DNA from: Streptomyces sp. NBC_01788
GTDB taxonomy: Bacteria; Actinomycetota; Actinomycetes; Streptomycetales; Streptomycetaceae
Direction of reading: 5' to 3'
Length of the DNA stretch: 64,000 bases
Assembly (NCBI RefSeq): GCF_035917575.1
Contig: NZ_CP109090.1
Location: forward strand, 7,192,001 to 7,256,000
Below, in pieces: positions 9,532 through 18,466 of this stretch (position 1 is its first letter; each line of letters starts with the position of its first letter). The notes below the pieces were generated by a model, which was not told the origin of the DNA, ran no database searches, and saw only the letters and a list, made by a program, of their open reading frames with translations. The position numbers and the translations under genes are program-made.

Positions 9532-11475
9532 ATGGTGTCCTCACCTTCCCTGCCCGCGCCGCGCGCCACCGCGGGGCGCCGGTCCCGTCCGGCCCGGTCG
9601 GGCTGGGCTTCACCCATGGGCGTGATCACCCTGGCGATGCTCGGATCGCTTGCCGTTCTGGCCCTGGTGGGACCCGCGCTCTGGGGGCAGGCGGCCGACC
9701 GCCCCAACCCGTCGGCGGTACTTCAGGGGCCCACCGCGGACCACCTTCTCGGCACGGACCATCTCGGACGTGACCTGCTCGCCCGGCTGCTCGTGGCGAC
9801 GGGGCTCTCCCTGCTGCTCGCACTCGCGTCGACGCTGCTCGGGGCGACGGCCGGGATCACACTCGGCGCGCTCACCGCCGTCGTGGGTGCGCGCGCCCGC
9901 CGGATGCTGGGAGCCCTGATCAACCTCCTGCTGGCCTTCCCCGGACTCCTCGTCGCGATGTTCTTCGCGGTCCTCTTCGGCGCGGGTGCGGGCGGTGCGG
10001 TGTTCGCACTCGCGGTCGCCTACGCGCCGGGCTTCGCCCGGATCGCCCAGACCCTCGCCGCCAAAGTCGCCGACACCGACTTCATGGCGGCGGCGCGCGT
10101 GCTGGGACTGCGCCGCCACCGGCTCCTCCTGCGCCACGTCCTGCCCCACATCGCTGAGCCGCTGATGCTCAACACCACAGTCGCGGCGGGCTCGACACTC
10201 GTGGCCCTGTCGGGCCTGAGCTTCCTCGGACTGGGCGTCCAACCGCCCTCCTACGACTGGGGGCTCCTGCTCAGCCAGGGGCTGGACCGCATCTACTCCG
10301 AACCCCTGCCCGCCGTGGCACCCGGCATCGCCATCGTCTACGCCGGTGTCGCCTTCCAACTGCTCGGCGAGATGCTGGCCAAAGCCGCCGCACGACGCAC
10401 AGGCCCACGGCGGACAGCGGAGCCCGCGGCGCGCCCGGCCCCCGTCGACCGCCCGGCATCCGTCGACCATGTGCTGGAGGTGGAGGACCTGCGAGTCGCC
10501 ATTCCCACCGCGGCCGGGGTGGTCCGGCCCGTCCGCGGTGTCACCCTCGACCTGCGGCGCGGCGAGATCGTCGGGCTGGTCGGCGAGTCCGGCTCCGGCA
10601 AGTCGCTCACGGCGCTCGCCGTCGCCGACCTGTTGCCGGACGACGCCGAGTCCACCTGGCGGACCCACCGCTTCCTCGGCGCGGACGTCACGTCGCTGAC
10701 GCGCAAGGAGCGGCGCGGACAGCTCGCGACGGGAATGGCGGTGATCTTCCAGAACCCGGCGTCGGCCTTCAACCCGTCGCTCCGCATCGGAACGCAGATG
10801 ACGGAGGCCGTGCGCGCACACCGCGACACGCCTCGCGACCAGGCCGTCGAGCAGGCCCTGACCCAGCTTCAGCGGGTCGCACTCCCTGCCGGGCGCCGCT
10901 TGCTGCGGTCTCGGCCCTTCCAGCTCTCCGGCGGCCAGCGCCAGCGGGTGGCGATCGCGACCGCTTCGATGATGCGGCCCGACCTCATCATCGCGGATGA
11001 GCCGACAACAGCCCTCGACGTCACCGTGCAGCGGCAGATCGTGGACCTGCTCCGCCGTGTCCGGCACGACAACGGCACCACGATCCTCTTCATCAGCCAC
11101 GACATCGCCCTGGTGGCCCACACCTGCGACCGGGTCCTGGTCATGTACGCGGGAACCATCGTCGAGAGCCTCCCGGCCCACGCACTGGCGACCGGAACAC
11201 GGCACCCCTACACGCGGGCGCTCGTCGAATCCGTCCCGGACATGACCACGGACCGTGGCCGCCCCCTGCGCACGATCGAGGGAAGCCCACCCGATCCGTA
11301 CGGCGACACCCCGGGTTGCCCGTTCTACGATCGCTGCGCACACCGGCAGGACCGGTGCGCCGAGGAGAGTCCCGTGCTGTCCCCTCTCGGCCCCGGCCAC
11401 GAGGTCGCCTGCTGGCACCCGCTGCCCCGGCCACTGTCCTGCGGGCAGCGGGAGACCGAGGAGGCGGAGAAGTGA
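9532..11475 (+). CDS. Fused ABC permease (DppC type) and ATP-binding protein (DppD type)
   Basis: A 647-residue fusion of two subunits usually made from separate genes. Residues ~25-285 are a DppC-like permease (DHLLGTDHLGRDLLARLL after the first helix; EAA-type loop FMAAARVLGLRRHRLLLRHVLP). A Pro/Ala/Arg-rich linker (~288-315) leads to a complete ATPase: Walker A GESGSGKS (~349), signature LSGGQRQR (~465), Walker B LIIADEPT, H-loop FISHD. The C-terminus has the Cys-rich oligopeptide-ATPase tail (GCPFYDRCAHRQDRC), common in family-5 transporters. There is no stop or frame change between the halves. The stop overlaps the next GTG start by 4 nt. Confidence 0.9.
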   Translation: MVSSPSLPAPRATAGRRSRPARSGWASPMGVITLAMLGSLAVLALVGPALWGQAADRPNPSAVLQGPTADHLLGTDHLGRDLLARLLVATGLSLLLALASTLLGATAGITLGALTAVVGARARRMLGALINLLLAFPGLLVAMFFAVLFGAGAGGAVFALAVAYAPGFARIAQTLAAKVADTDFMAAARVLGLRRHRLLLRHVLPHIAEPLMLNTTVAAGSTLVALSGLSFLGLGVQPPSYDWGLLLSQGLDRIYSEPLPAVAPGIAIVYAGVAFQLLGEMLAKAAARRTGPRRTAEPAARPAPVDRPASVDHVLEVEDLRVAIPTAAGVVRPVRGVTLDLRRGEIVGLVGESGSGKSLTALAVADLLPDDAESTWRTHRFLGADVTSLTRKERRGQLATGMAVIFQNPASAFNPSLRIGTQMTEAVRAHRDTPRDQAVEQALTQLQRVALPAGRRLLRSRPFQLSGGQRQRVAIATASMMRPDLIIADEPTTALDVTVQRQIVDLLRRVRHDNGTTILFISHDIALVAHTCDRVLVMYAGTIVESLPAHALATGTRHPYTRALVESVPDMTTDRGRPLRTIEGSPPDPYGDTPGCPFYDRCAHRQDRCAEESPVLSPLGPGHEVACWHPLPRPLSCGQRETEEAEK

Positions 11476-12527
11476 GTGCGGGACTGGCGTTGCACGACGT
11501 CACCGTTCGTCACCAAGGGACTCTCGGTGCCGTCACCGCGGTGGACGGCGTGTCACTGGAGGTTCCCGATGGCACGACAGTCGGTCTGGTCGGCGAGTCC
11601 GGCTCGGGGAAATCGAGTCTGGCCCGTGCCGTAGTCGGGCTGGCCGACTCCTTCTCCGGGCAGATCACCGTCGGCGGGAGGCAGTTCGGCGGGCGCGGCG
11701 CAGCCGCTCGGCGCCGGCTGGGGCAACGGGTGCAACTGGTGTTCCAGGACCCGGACACCGCACTCGATCCACGCATGACGGTCCGCCAGACGCTGTCCGA
11801 AGCGACCGGTGCCTTCGTCCGTCTCGGCCGCCGCGATCGCGAACAGCGCATCGGAGCACTGCTCGAACTGGTCGGTCTCGACGCCCCGTGCGCCGACCGT
11901 CTGCCGGCGCAGCTCTCAGGCGGGCAGCGCCAACGCGTGGCCGTCGCTCGCGCGCTCGCCGTCGATCCGGCCGTCCTGATCGCCGACGAGGTCACCTCCG
12001 CCCTCGACGTGTCCGTCCGCGCGGCGATCCTCACCATGCTCCGCGATCTGCAGCGGCGCATGGGCTTCGCGATGCTGTTCATCAGCCATGACCTCGCCGC
12101 TGTCCGCTCCGTGTCGGACGTCATCGCGGTGATGTACCTCGGCCGAGTCGTCGAGGTCGCCCCGACCGAGGACCTGCTGCGCGGCCCCCGGCACCCCTAC
12201 ACCCGGACGTTGCTGGCCTCCGTGCCGGACCTGCGGGCCGTGGGCCGGCCGGCCGAGGAACCGCTCCTCGCCGGCGAGGTACCCGACCCCGCGGCGCCGC
12301 CTTCCGGGTGCCGCTTCCATCCGCGCTGTCCCGTCGGGCCGAACCGGCGTCCCGAACGCGGCATCTGCGTGACGCTGGATCCCCAGCCGGATGCGGCCGG
12401 CCGACCCCACCGCGCGGCGTGCCACTTCCCGCCGACCGCCGAGGACCGCCCGCCGCCCGCCAGGAACGCGCACCCCGACGGGAGCGGTGACCGGGCACCC
12501 TGGACCGCCGGGGAGCTGCCGTCATGA
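11472..12527 (+). CDS. ABC transporter ATP-binding protein, DppF type
   Basis: A 351-residue ATPase, the second nucleotide-binding subunit of the importer. It has Walker A GESGSGKS (~residue 40), a Q-loop in LVFQDPDTALDP, signature LSGGQRQR (~148), Walker B VLIADEVTSALD, H-loop FISHD, and the Cys-containing oligopeptide-ATPase tail (GCRFHPRCPVG). The start is the GTG at 11472, which overlaps the upstream stop as GTGA, indicating translational coupling. Its own stop overlaps the oxidase start as ATGA. The last ~30 residues are a loose polar extension. Confidence 0.9.
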   Translation: MSAGLALHDVTVRHQGTLGAVTAVDGVSLEVPDGTTVGLVGESGSGKSSLARAVVGLADSFSGQITVGGRQFGGRGAAARRRLGQRVQLVFQDPDTALDPRMTVRQTLSEATGAFVRLGRRDREQRIGALLELVGLDAPCADRLPAQLSGGQRQRVAVARALAVDPAVLIADEVTSALDVSVRAAILTMLRDLQRRMGFAMLFISHDLAAVRSVSDVIAVMYLGRVVEVAPTEDLLRGPRHPYTRTLLASVPDLRAVGRPAEEPLLAGEVPDPAAPPSGCRFHPRCPVGPNRRPERGICVTLDPQPDAAGRPHRAACHFPPTAEDRPPPARNAHPDGSGDRAPWTAGELPS

Positions 12528-13885
12528 CGATCAGGGAGCCGGACAGGGTTCCGTCCGGCGCGGACGCGATCGTCGTCGGGGCCGGCGTGATCGGTGCCGC
12601 GGTGGCTCTGGAACTGGCGCGCGCCGACCGACGGGTCGTGGTCGTCGACAAGTCCGGCGGCGCCGGCCACGGATCCACCAGCGCCTCGAGCGCGATCATC
12701 CGTTTCAACTTCTCGACCTGGGAGGGCGTCGCCGTCGCATGGGAGGCGCACTACTGCTGGGCACGGTGGGCGGACCACCTCGGCACCTCCCGCAGCGCCG
12801 CCCTGGCGGGCTTCCGGCGGACCGGCGCGATCCTGCTCGACGCGCCGGACTCCGGAACGTCCGAGGCCGTCGCGTTGTTCGATCGCGTCGGCGTGCCCTA
12901 CGAACGCTGGGATGCCGCCACGTTGCGCAGCCGGATCCCCGGCATCGACACGGGACGCCACTGGCCCCCCAAGCCCGTCCACGACGACGCCTTCTTCTCC
13001 GGGCCCAAGGGAGAGCTCGGCGCGCTGTTCACACCCGACGCGGGCTTCGTCGACGATCCGCGGCTCGCGGCGCAGAACCTCGCGGACGCGGCGATCGGCA
13101 GGGGAGCGCGCTTCCTCTACCGCCGTACGGTCACCGGTGTCCTGCGCGGCGCGGACCGGGTGAGGGGCATTCGGCTCTCCGACGGCACCGCGATCACGGC
13201 ACCGGTCGTGGTCAACGCCGCCGGCCCCTGGTCGGGTGCGTTGAACCGGCTGGCCGGGGTCGGGGCCGAGTTCACCGTCGGGGTCCGCCCGCTGCGCCAG
13301 GAGGTCCACCAGGTGGCCGCACCGGTGGGCCGGGGCGATGTGATCGCGTCGGGCCGGGGCGGCGCCGAGGACGTGCCCGGACCGGTCGTGGCCGACACCG
13401 ACCTCGGGACGTACGTCCGTCCCGCGCCCGGCGGACACCTGCTGATCGGCAGCACCGTGCCCGCCTGCGACCCCATGGAGTGGCTCGACGATCCCGACAC
13501 GTGCGACCCCCGTCCGACTCCCTCGCGGTTCGAGACCCAGGTGACGCGGGTGGCACGACGGTTTCCGCTCCTCGGCGTCCCGAACCGGCCGACCGGAATC
13601 GCCGGCGTCTACGACGTGACGGACGACTGGTCCCCGATCTACGACCGCACCGACCTGAACGGTTTCTATGTCGCCATCGGCACGAGCGGCAACCAGTTCA
13701 AGAACGCCCCCCTGGTTGGACGGTTCCTCGCCACCCTGGTGGACCGCGTCGAGGCGGGCCACGACCATGACCGCGATCCGCTGCGGTACGTAGGTGAGCA
13801 CACCGGAAACGTCATCGATCTGGCAGCGTTCTCCCGTAAGCGTCATGTGGCCGAGGGTGTCGCCTCCCGAACCGTCATGGGCTGA
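12524..13885 (+). CDS. FAD-dependent oxidoreductase (DAO family)
   Basis: The 453-residue protein opens with a dinucleotide-binding fold (AIVVGAGVIGAAVALELA, residues ~18-35, then VVVVDK). It continues in the style of D-amino-acid/sarcosine/glycine oxidases: GSTSASSAIIRFNFS near the flavin, VVNAAGPWSGAL, and a C-terminal GFYVAIGTSGNQFKNAP. These enzymes oxidise secondary amines, D-amino acids or similar compounds, giving an imine and, with oxygen, hydrogen peroxide. Translational coupling (ATGA) to the importer ATPase implies it oxidises the imported compound or its breakdown product. The substrate cannot be read from sequence. Confidence 0.85.
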   Translation: MTIREPDRVPSGADAIVVGAGVIGAAVALELARADRRVVVVDKSGGAGHGSTSASSAIIRFNFSTWEGVAVAWEAHYCWARWADHLGTSRSAALAGFRRTGAILLDAPDSGTSEAVALFDRVGVPYERWDAATLRSRIPGIDTGRHWPPKPVHDDAFFSGPKGELGALFTPDAGFVDDPRLAAQNLADAAIGRGARFLYRRTVTGVLRGADRVRGIRLSDGTAITAPVVVNAAGPWSGALNRLAGVGAEFTVGVRPLRQEVHQVAAPVGRGDVIASGRGGAEDVPGPVVADTDLGTYVRPAPGGHLLIGSTVPACDPMEWLDDPDTCDPRPTPSRFETQVTRVARRFPLLGVPNRPTGIAGVYDVTDDWSPIYDRTDLNGFYVAIGTSGNQFKNAPLVGRFLATLVDRVEAGHDHDRDPLRYVGEHTGNVIDLAAFSRKRHVAEGVASRTVMG

Positions 13886-13904
13886 CGTTGCGCAGGCGGC
13901 CCGG

Positions 13905-13950
13905 CGTCAAGCATGATAGTTGAATATAAAACGATTCTTGAGGGAGGCGG
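13905..13950 (+). promoter_or_regulatory. AT-rich promoter-like segment and RBS before the pirin gene
   Basis: The 71-bp gap after the oxidase gene has a short AT-rich island (GTTGAATATAAAACGATTC) that stands out from the GC-rich surroundings, followed by a strong ribosome binding site (GAGGGAGG) before the GTG start at 13957. This suggests the pirin gene has its own promoter rather than relying on the transport operon. No firm -35/-10 pair can be assigned by eye. Confidence 0.35.
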
Positions 13951-13956
13951 TCCACG

Positions 13957-14937
13957 GTGAGCAACGCCGAGACGAAACCGGTGGAAATGCGGTGCGGCGG
14001 GCCGGCGGACGACGAGCCGGCGACCGAGGCGGTCCGCGTCGACGTCCTGACCTCGCGAGACGTGCCCCTGGGCGGCCCCCGGGCGATGACCGTGCGGCGG
14101 ACCCTGCCGCAGCGTGCCCGGACCCTGATCGGCGCCTGGTGCTTCGCCGATCACTACGGTCCCGACGACGTCTCGGTGACCGGCGGCATGGACGTCGCCC
14201 CGCATCCGCACACCGGGCTCCAGACGGTGAGCTGGCTGTTCAGCGGGGAGATCGAGCACCGCGACAGCCTGGGCAGTCACGCCTACGTGCGGCCCGGCGA
14301 GCTGAACCTCATGACCGGCGGGTACGGCATCAGCCACTCGGAGGTCTCCACCCCGCGGACCACCGTCCTGCACGGCGTCCAGCTATGGGTGGCGCTGCCG
14401 GAGGAGCACCGCGACGCCGACCGCGACTTCCAGCACCACGCACCCGAGCCCGTGCGGACCGACGGCGCCGAGATCAGGGTCTTCCTGGGCTCCCTCGCCG
14501 GCCGCACCTCGCCGGTACGGACCTTCACGCCCCTGCTCGGTGCCGAGATCGTCCTCCAGCCGCGCGCGGTCCTCACCCTCGCCGTGGACCCCGGCTTCGA
14601 GCACGGCCTCCTGGTCGACCAGGGAGAGGTACGCCTGTCCGGCACCCTCCTGGGCCCCGCGGAGCTGGGCTACGCCCACCCGGGCACCGACGCGCTGACG
14701 CTGACGAACGAGTCCGACGACATCGCGCGGACGGTCCTGCTCGGGGGAGCCCCGTTCGAGGAGGAGATCGTCATGTGGTGGAACTTCATCGGGCGGTCAG
14801 CGGATGACATCGTACAGGCGCGCCGGGACTGGATGGAAGGCCGCCGATTCGGCGAGGTGCAGGGATACGACGGCGCTCCCTTGCCCGCTCCGGAGCTGCC
14901 GACGGTGCCGCTGAAACCCCGGGGAAAGCGGCGCTGA
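13957..14937 (+). CDS. Pirin family protein (bicupin)
   Basis: A 326-residue bicupin. The N-terminal cupin keeps the metal-binding pattern of pirins: HPHTGLQT (two His ligands) and later LMTGGYGISHSEVS (third His and Glu). The C-terminal cupin is degenerate, as is usual. Bacterial pirins bind iron and act as quercetinase-like enzymes or redox-sensing partners; the role here is unknown. Start GTG at 13957 with GAGGGAGG upstream. The final ~50 residues (from MWWNFIGRS) closely match a separate small remnant at 49912-50085, so the genome once had, or still has, another pirin copy. Confidence 0.88.
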   Translation: MSNAETKPVEMRCGGPADDEPATEAVRVDVLTSRDVPLGGPRAMTVRRTLPQRARTLIGAWCFADHYGPDDVSVTGGMDVAPHPHTGLQTVSWLFSGEIEHRDSLGSHAYVRPGELNLMTGGYGISHSEVSTPRTTVLHGVQLWVALPEEHRDADRDFQHHAPEPVRTDGAEIRVFLGSLAGRTSPVRTFTPLLGAEIVLQPRAVLTLAVDPGFEHGLLVDQGEVRLSGTLLGPAELGYAHPGTDALTLTNESDDIARTVLLGGAPFEEEIVMWWNFIGRSADDIVQARRDWMEGRRFGEVQGYDGAPLPAPELPTVPLKPRGKRR

Positions 14938-15912
14938 CCTGCGAAGATGCCTGCCTGTTCGGTCGCCGGATGGGCGGGCTGCTCGTAAGGTCTTGCCCTT
15001 GTTCTGAGCGTGCTCGACAAAGCGGCGGCTGATTGGTCGGACGGGCTGACTGAGGTGACCGCCGATCCAAAGTATCGCCGTCTGTGGGTAGCTGCAGGAG
15101 TCCCTATGCTGACCCGATGCTGACTTTCCTGACGTCGAGTCAGGTTGCACCAAGGCGTGCCCTCCCCAGTTCTACCGCCCGCAGCGGGGTCTCGCTGGAT
15201 CGGCGCCGACCAGACTGTTGCTGACCCTGGAGGCGGCGGGCTGCGGGACTACATGTCGAAGTGGGGCGCCTGCCTAGACGTTGTGGGGAGTCAACAAGAT
15301 TCGAGTGCATCGACGCTTCTTGCTGCTGGCCGCGCCTGGCGTGGATATGGCCGGGGCGGCGCTACACGTGGGTGTTGACGTTGACAGGGATCGGCGCCCG
15401 CCCAGCAGTGATGGCGAGCGGTGAACGTGCCCCAGCTCGTCTCCGTGGTCCGCGCCGTAGCACGCTTCGAACGCGGCTACACAGAGCGGCGGGTTGACGG
15501 ACCCTGGGAGGGCAGCGCGGGAGCGTTTACGGCTGCAGGCCGTCGCCTCGGCCACCGCAGCCCCGCTGACTACGAAGCCGCCCCGGCGGCCTGACCACCA
15601 CACCGATGGTGTCCGTCGAAGCGGAACAAGCTCAGTACTTCCTCCAGCAGCGTGGACACCTGCCGACTGTTGAAAACAGTATCCGCGTACGGCAGCGGGT
15701 GCCCCTGCATCGGGAACGACCCCTGGTCGAGACCGGCCAAGTTCGGACCCCAAACCACACCATGTCCAGCGCGAGCCTGGATCGTGCCATCCTCACCACG
15801 GACCTGGAGATTGATCGCGGTCGGCTGAGGTACTGGGGCCGCGCCCTCGTGGCCCGGCCTCAGCAGGTCACCTCATCCCGGCACGGGGACCGGCTTCGGC
15901 GCCAGGTGCCCG
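14938..15912. other. 975-bp segment with no convincing gene
   Basis: No frame here shows a recognisable domain, and codon use is mixed. Notable bits: a perfect 6-bp inverted repeat CCTGAC/GTCAGG with a 5-bp spacer at 15129-15145, and repeated GCTGAC words just before it, which look operator-like. On the minus strand at 15570-15758 there is a short frame of protein-like composition (VWGPNLAGLDQ, VFNSRQVSTLLEEVLSLFRF) that may be a gene fragment. The segment probably represents decayed DNA at the left border of the accessory zone. Confidence 0.4.
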
Positions 15913-16680
15913 GTGCGGTGCAGTTGCCCTTACACCGCCTACCGCCGACCGCTGTTCGAACTCGGCGCGCTGCTGGAGGCCAAGGCCGTGCACGGCGCCC
16001 GTAGCGCCTACCACCATCTGCTCTGCCTCGCGCTGAGCAACGGCATCGGCAGGACCCGGGTCGGGCAGGTGCTGGAGCAGGACGGCTTGAGCAGTGTCGC
16101 GGGCAAGCGGGCCGGCGGCTTCTCCCCAGGCATGAGCCAGCGCCTGGGCATTGCCGCCGCGCTGCTCGGCGACCCGCCAGTGCTCATGCTGGACGAGCCG
16201 GTCAACGGCCTCGACCCCGAAGGTGTGCTGTGGATCCGCACCCTGCTCAAGGCCCTGGCCGCCGAAGGCCGCACGGTGCTCCTCTCCAGTCACCTGATGA
16301 GCGAGATGGCGCTGACCGCCGACCGCCTGGTCATCATCGGCCGCGGCCGTCTGATCGCCCAGATGTCCGTCGAGGACTTCCTCGCCAGTGGCGACGGGCG
16401 CTTCGTCCGGGTCCGCACACCGCAGTGCGCCGCACTGGACGGGCTGGTGCGCGACCGGGGCGCGACCGTGGACGAAGCGGGCCCGGACACGCTGCGGATC
16501 ACCGGGATCACCAGCGAGACCGTGGGCGAGATCGCCCGCGCCGCCGACATCGCCCTACAGGAACTCGCCGTCCAGCAGGCCTCCTTGGAGGAGCGCTACA
16601 TGGAACTCACCGGCGAAGCCGTCGACTACCGCACCGCCGCGAACCCGAAGCTCGTCACCGCGGCCCCCAACGCCAGCTGA
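15913..16680 (+). pseudogene. 5'-truncated ABC transporter ATP-binding gene
   Basis: The frame encodes the C-terminal two-thirds of a drug-export-type ATPase: signature FSPGMSQRLG, Walker B VLMLDEPVNGLD, H-loop LLSSHLMSEM, then the C-terminal domain typical of this class. The first ~80 residues, including Walker A and most of the Q-loop region, are missing; homology starts near PLFELGALLEAKAVH and the sequence before it is unrelated. Without Walker A it cannot bind ATP, so I call it a pseudogene. The downstream permease is intact and begins 11 nt after its stop, as in a normal two-gene operon, so the deletion took the promoter end. Confidence 0.8.
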
Positions 16681-16691
16681 GGACGATCCCC

Positions 16692-17522
16692 ATGACCACC
16701 CCCGCCTTCATCTCACCCCTGCCCCGCCCCGCCTCCCGGGGCGCGCTGGCGGGCTTCAACGACCAACTCCGCTCCGAGCTGTGCAAGCTCCGCTCGGTCC
16801 GCTCCACGCTGTGGACCCTGCTCGGCGCCGTCACCTCCAACGTCGCAATCGGCGCGCTGGTGAGCGTCTTCCTCGTCAGCCGCCTCAGCGCCGCGCAGCA
16901 GCAGGGTGCAGACCCGGTCCGGCTCAGCCTGATCGGCCTGCACCTGTCGCAGATCGCACTCGGCACGCTGGGCGTCCTCACCGTCACCAGCGAGTACGGC
17001 ACCGGTCTGATCCGCGCCACCCTCGCCGCCACGCCCCGGCGCCGCACGGTCCTGGCCGCCAAGGCGGTCGTCCTCGCGGGCGTCGGCCTGGCCGTCGGGG
17101 TCTTGTCCTGCGTGGCCGCGTACCTGGTCTTCCACGCTGCCCTGCCTGCCGACACCAGCAGCACCCTGAGCCGGTCGCTGACCAGCCCAGGGATTCTGCG
17201 CGCCGCCGTCGGCGGCGGCGTCTACCTCACCCTCCTCGGGCTGCTCGGTCTGGGCCTGGGCGCGGCCCTGCGCTCCAGCGCCGGCGCCATCGCAACCCTG
17301 CTCGGCCTGCTGTTCGTGCCCGTCATCCTGGTGGGCACGCTGCCGGACGCCTGGCAGACCACCCTCGGCCCCTACCTGCCGATGAACGCCGCAGATGCCC
17401 TCTATCGGCTGCACCCCGAACCCCACGGCCTGAGCGCCGCGGCGGGGCTCGGCGTCTTCTCCCTTTACACCGCCCTCGCCCTCGCAGCCGGATTTACCGT
17501 GATGCACCATCGCGACTCCTGA
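16692..17522 (+). CDS. ABC-2 type permease
   Basis: A 276-residue membrane protein with about six hydrophobic segments (e.g. LWTLLGAVTSNVAIGALVSVFLV, TVLAAKAVVLAGVGLAVGVL). The cytoplasmic start FNDQLRSELCKLRSVRSTLW and the conserved EYGTGLIRATLAATPRR loop are typical of ABC-2 permeases paired with drug-export ATPases. The ATG at 16692 follows a GAGGA motif overlapping the stop of the truncated ATPase gene. The permease itself looks complete, but its cognate ATPase is broken, so the transporter is probably non-functional unless another ATPase serves it. Confidence 0.82.
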   Translation: MTTPAFISPLPRPASRGALAGFNDQLRSELCKLRSVRSTLWTLLGAVTSNVAIGALVSVFLVSRLSAAQQQGADPVRLSLIGLHLSQIALGTLGVLTVTSEYGTGLIRATLAATPRRRTVLAAKAVVLAGVGLAVGVLSCVAAYLVFHAALPADTSSTLSRSLTSPGILRAAVGGGVYLTLLGLLGLGLGAALRSSAGAIATLLGLLFVPVILVGTLPDAWQTTLGPYLPMNAADALYRLHPEPHGLSAAAGLGVFSLYTALALAAGFTVMHHRDS

Positions 17523-18009
17523 CCGACGCTGGAGGACTGGAGCAGCCATGACGTACCCACTGACCTGCAGGCACTTAGCCTCAGGGACGGGCATCAGGTG
17601 GGCCTGGCGGCGGTAGAGAGGCCGGGACCTTCGTCGGTCGAGCCGCCGGAATCCGAGAACCCCTTGGGCGTCGGCGCGTAGTGCCATGCAGGGAGCTGGT
17701 CAACGACGTACATGTGGCGGAGCCGGGGCCGGCCGTGGTGCGGCGGGCCGACCTCGAGGCCCTCGACATGCGCTGGTAGAAGAACGCCCCAGTACGGCGT
17801 GACATCCCCTAGCCGGGTATCCGCGCAACCAACCCTGCGCGCTGATGATCGGCGGGTACCGCACACGCGGTACCTTCGCGGCTCCCGCAGCGCCCGCGGT
17901 AGCCGGATGCGGCATCAGCGGCAGCGCGAATTGCCTACGCCCGCCGGACGACCAGCTGTGGGTCTGGCAGACATGATCGGACGACGTCCAGTCGTAGGAG
18001 GAGCCCCCC
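17523..18009. other. 487-bp gap without a recognisable gene
   Basis: No domain was recognised on either strand. A minus-strand frame at 17594-17866 (with GVLLPAHVEGLEVGPPHHG and YVVDQLPAWHYAPTP) has protein-like composition but no good start or family, and may be a fragment. The last ~30 bp hold the AGGAGGAG ribosome binding site of the next gene. Confidence 0.35.
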
Positions 18010-18384
18010 ATGTCAGTCCGATTTGTGCTTGCTGCGCCGACGCCCGCGCATGACTCGGTCCAGTCGGCCGCCGTTTACAGCCTGACCACCGGGCGACTCG
18101 TGGGCGGCACGGCCGCACTGGTGGCGCTGGCTGGCGTGGTCATCGGGCTGGCTCTGGCCCGCTCCGCCGGTCGTATCGGCACCGGGAACAGGCGAAACAG
18201 GGCCATCGTGGCCATGGTGGCGGGGGTGTTCGGCGTGGTCGTCGGCGCGCTGAATCTGGTTGTCGCTGACGGTGGTCCTGGAACCGGCAACGGAGTCGTC
18301 GGTGGCGCCTTGGCCCTGGTGCTGGGGTTGATCGCCACGGTCCTCGCCTGGCTGGCTCTACCCCGGTCCCGCCGCACCGGTTGA
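18010..18384 (+). CDS. DUF6223 family small membrane protein
   Basis: A 124-residue protein with three hydrophobic segments (LVGGTAALVALAGVVIGLAL, AIVAMVAGVFGVVVGALNLVVA, VGGALALVLGLIATVLAWLAL) separated by a basic loop and a Gly-rich loop. The start MSVRFVLAAPTPAHDS, the SAAVYSLTTGRL segment and the helix pattern agree with DUF6223, a family seen mostly in Streptomyces with unknown function. AGGAGGAG precedes the ATG. No clear operon partner lies nearby. Confidence 0.65.
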   Translation: MSVRFVLAAPTPAHDSVQSAAVYSLTTGRLVGGTAALVALAGVVIGLALARSAGRIGTGNRRNRAIVAMVAGVFGVVVGALNLVVADGGPGTGNGVVGGALALVLGLIATVLAWLALPRSRRTG

Positions 18385-18466
18385 ACGGTGACCGGCTGAC
18401 CGGCTGGCAACAGTGAATGCGAGCATCGGGTCTGGCTGTCAGGCATCGGCTACCCCGACTGCCGCC

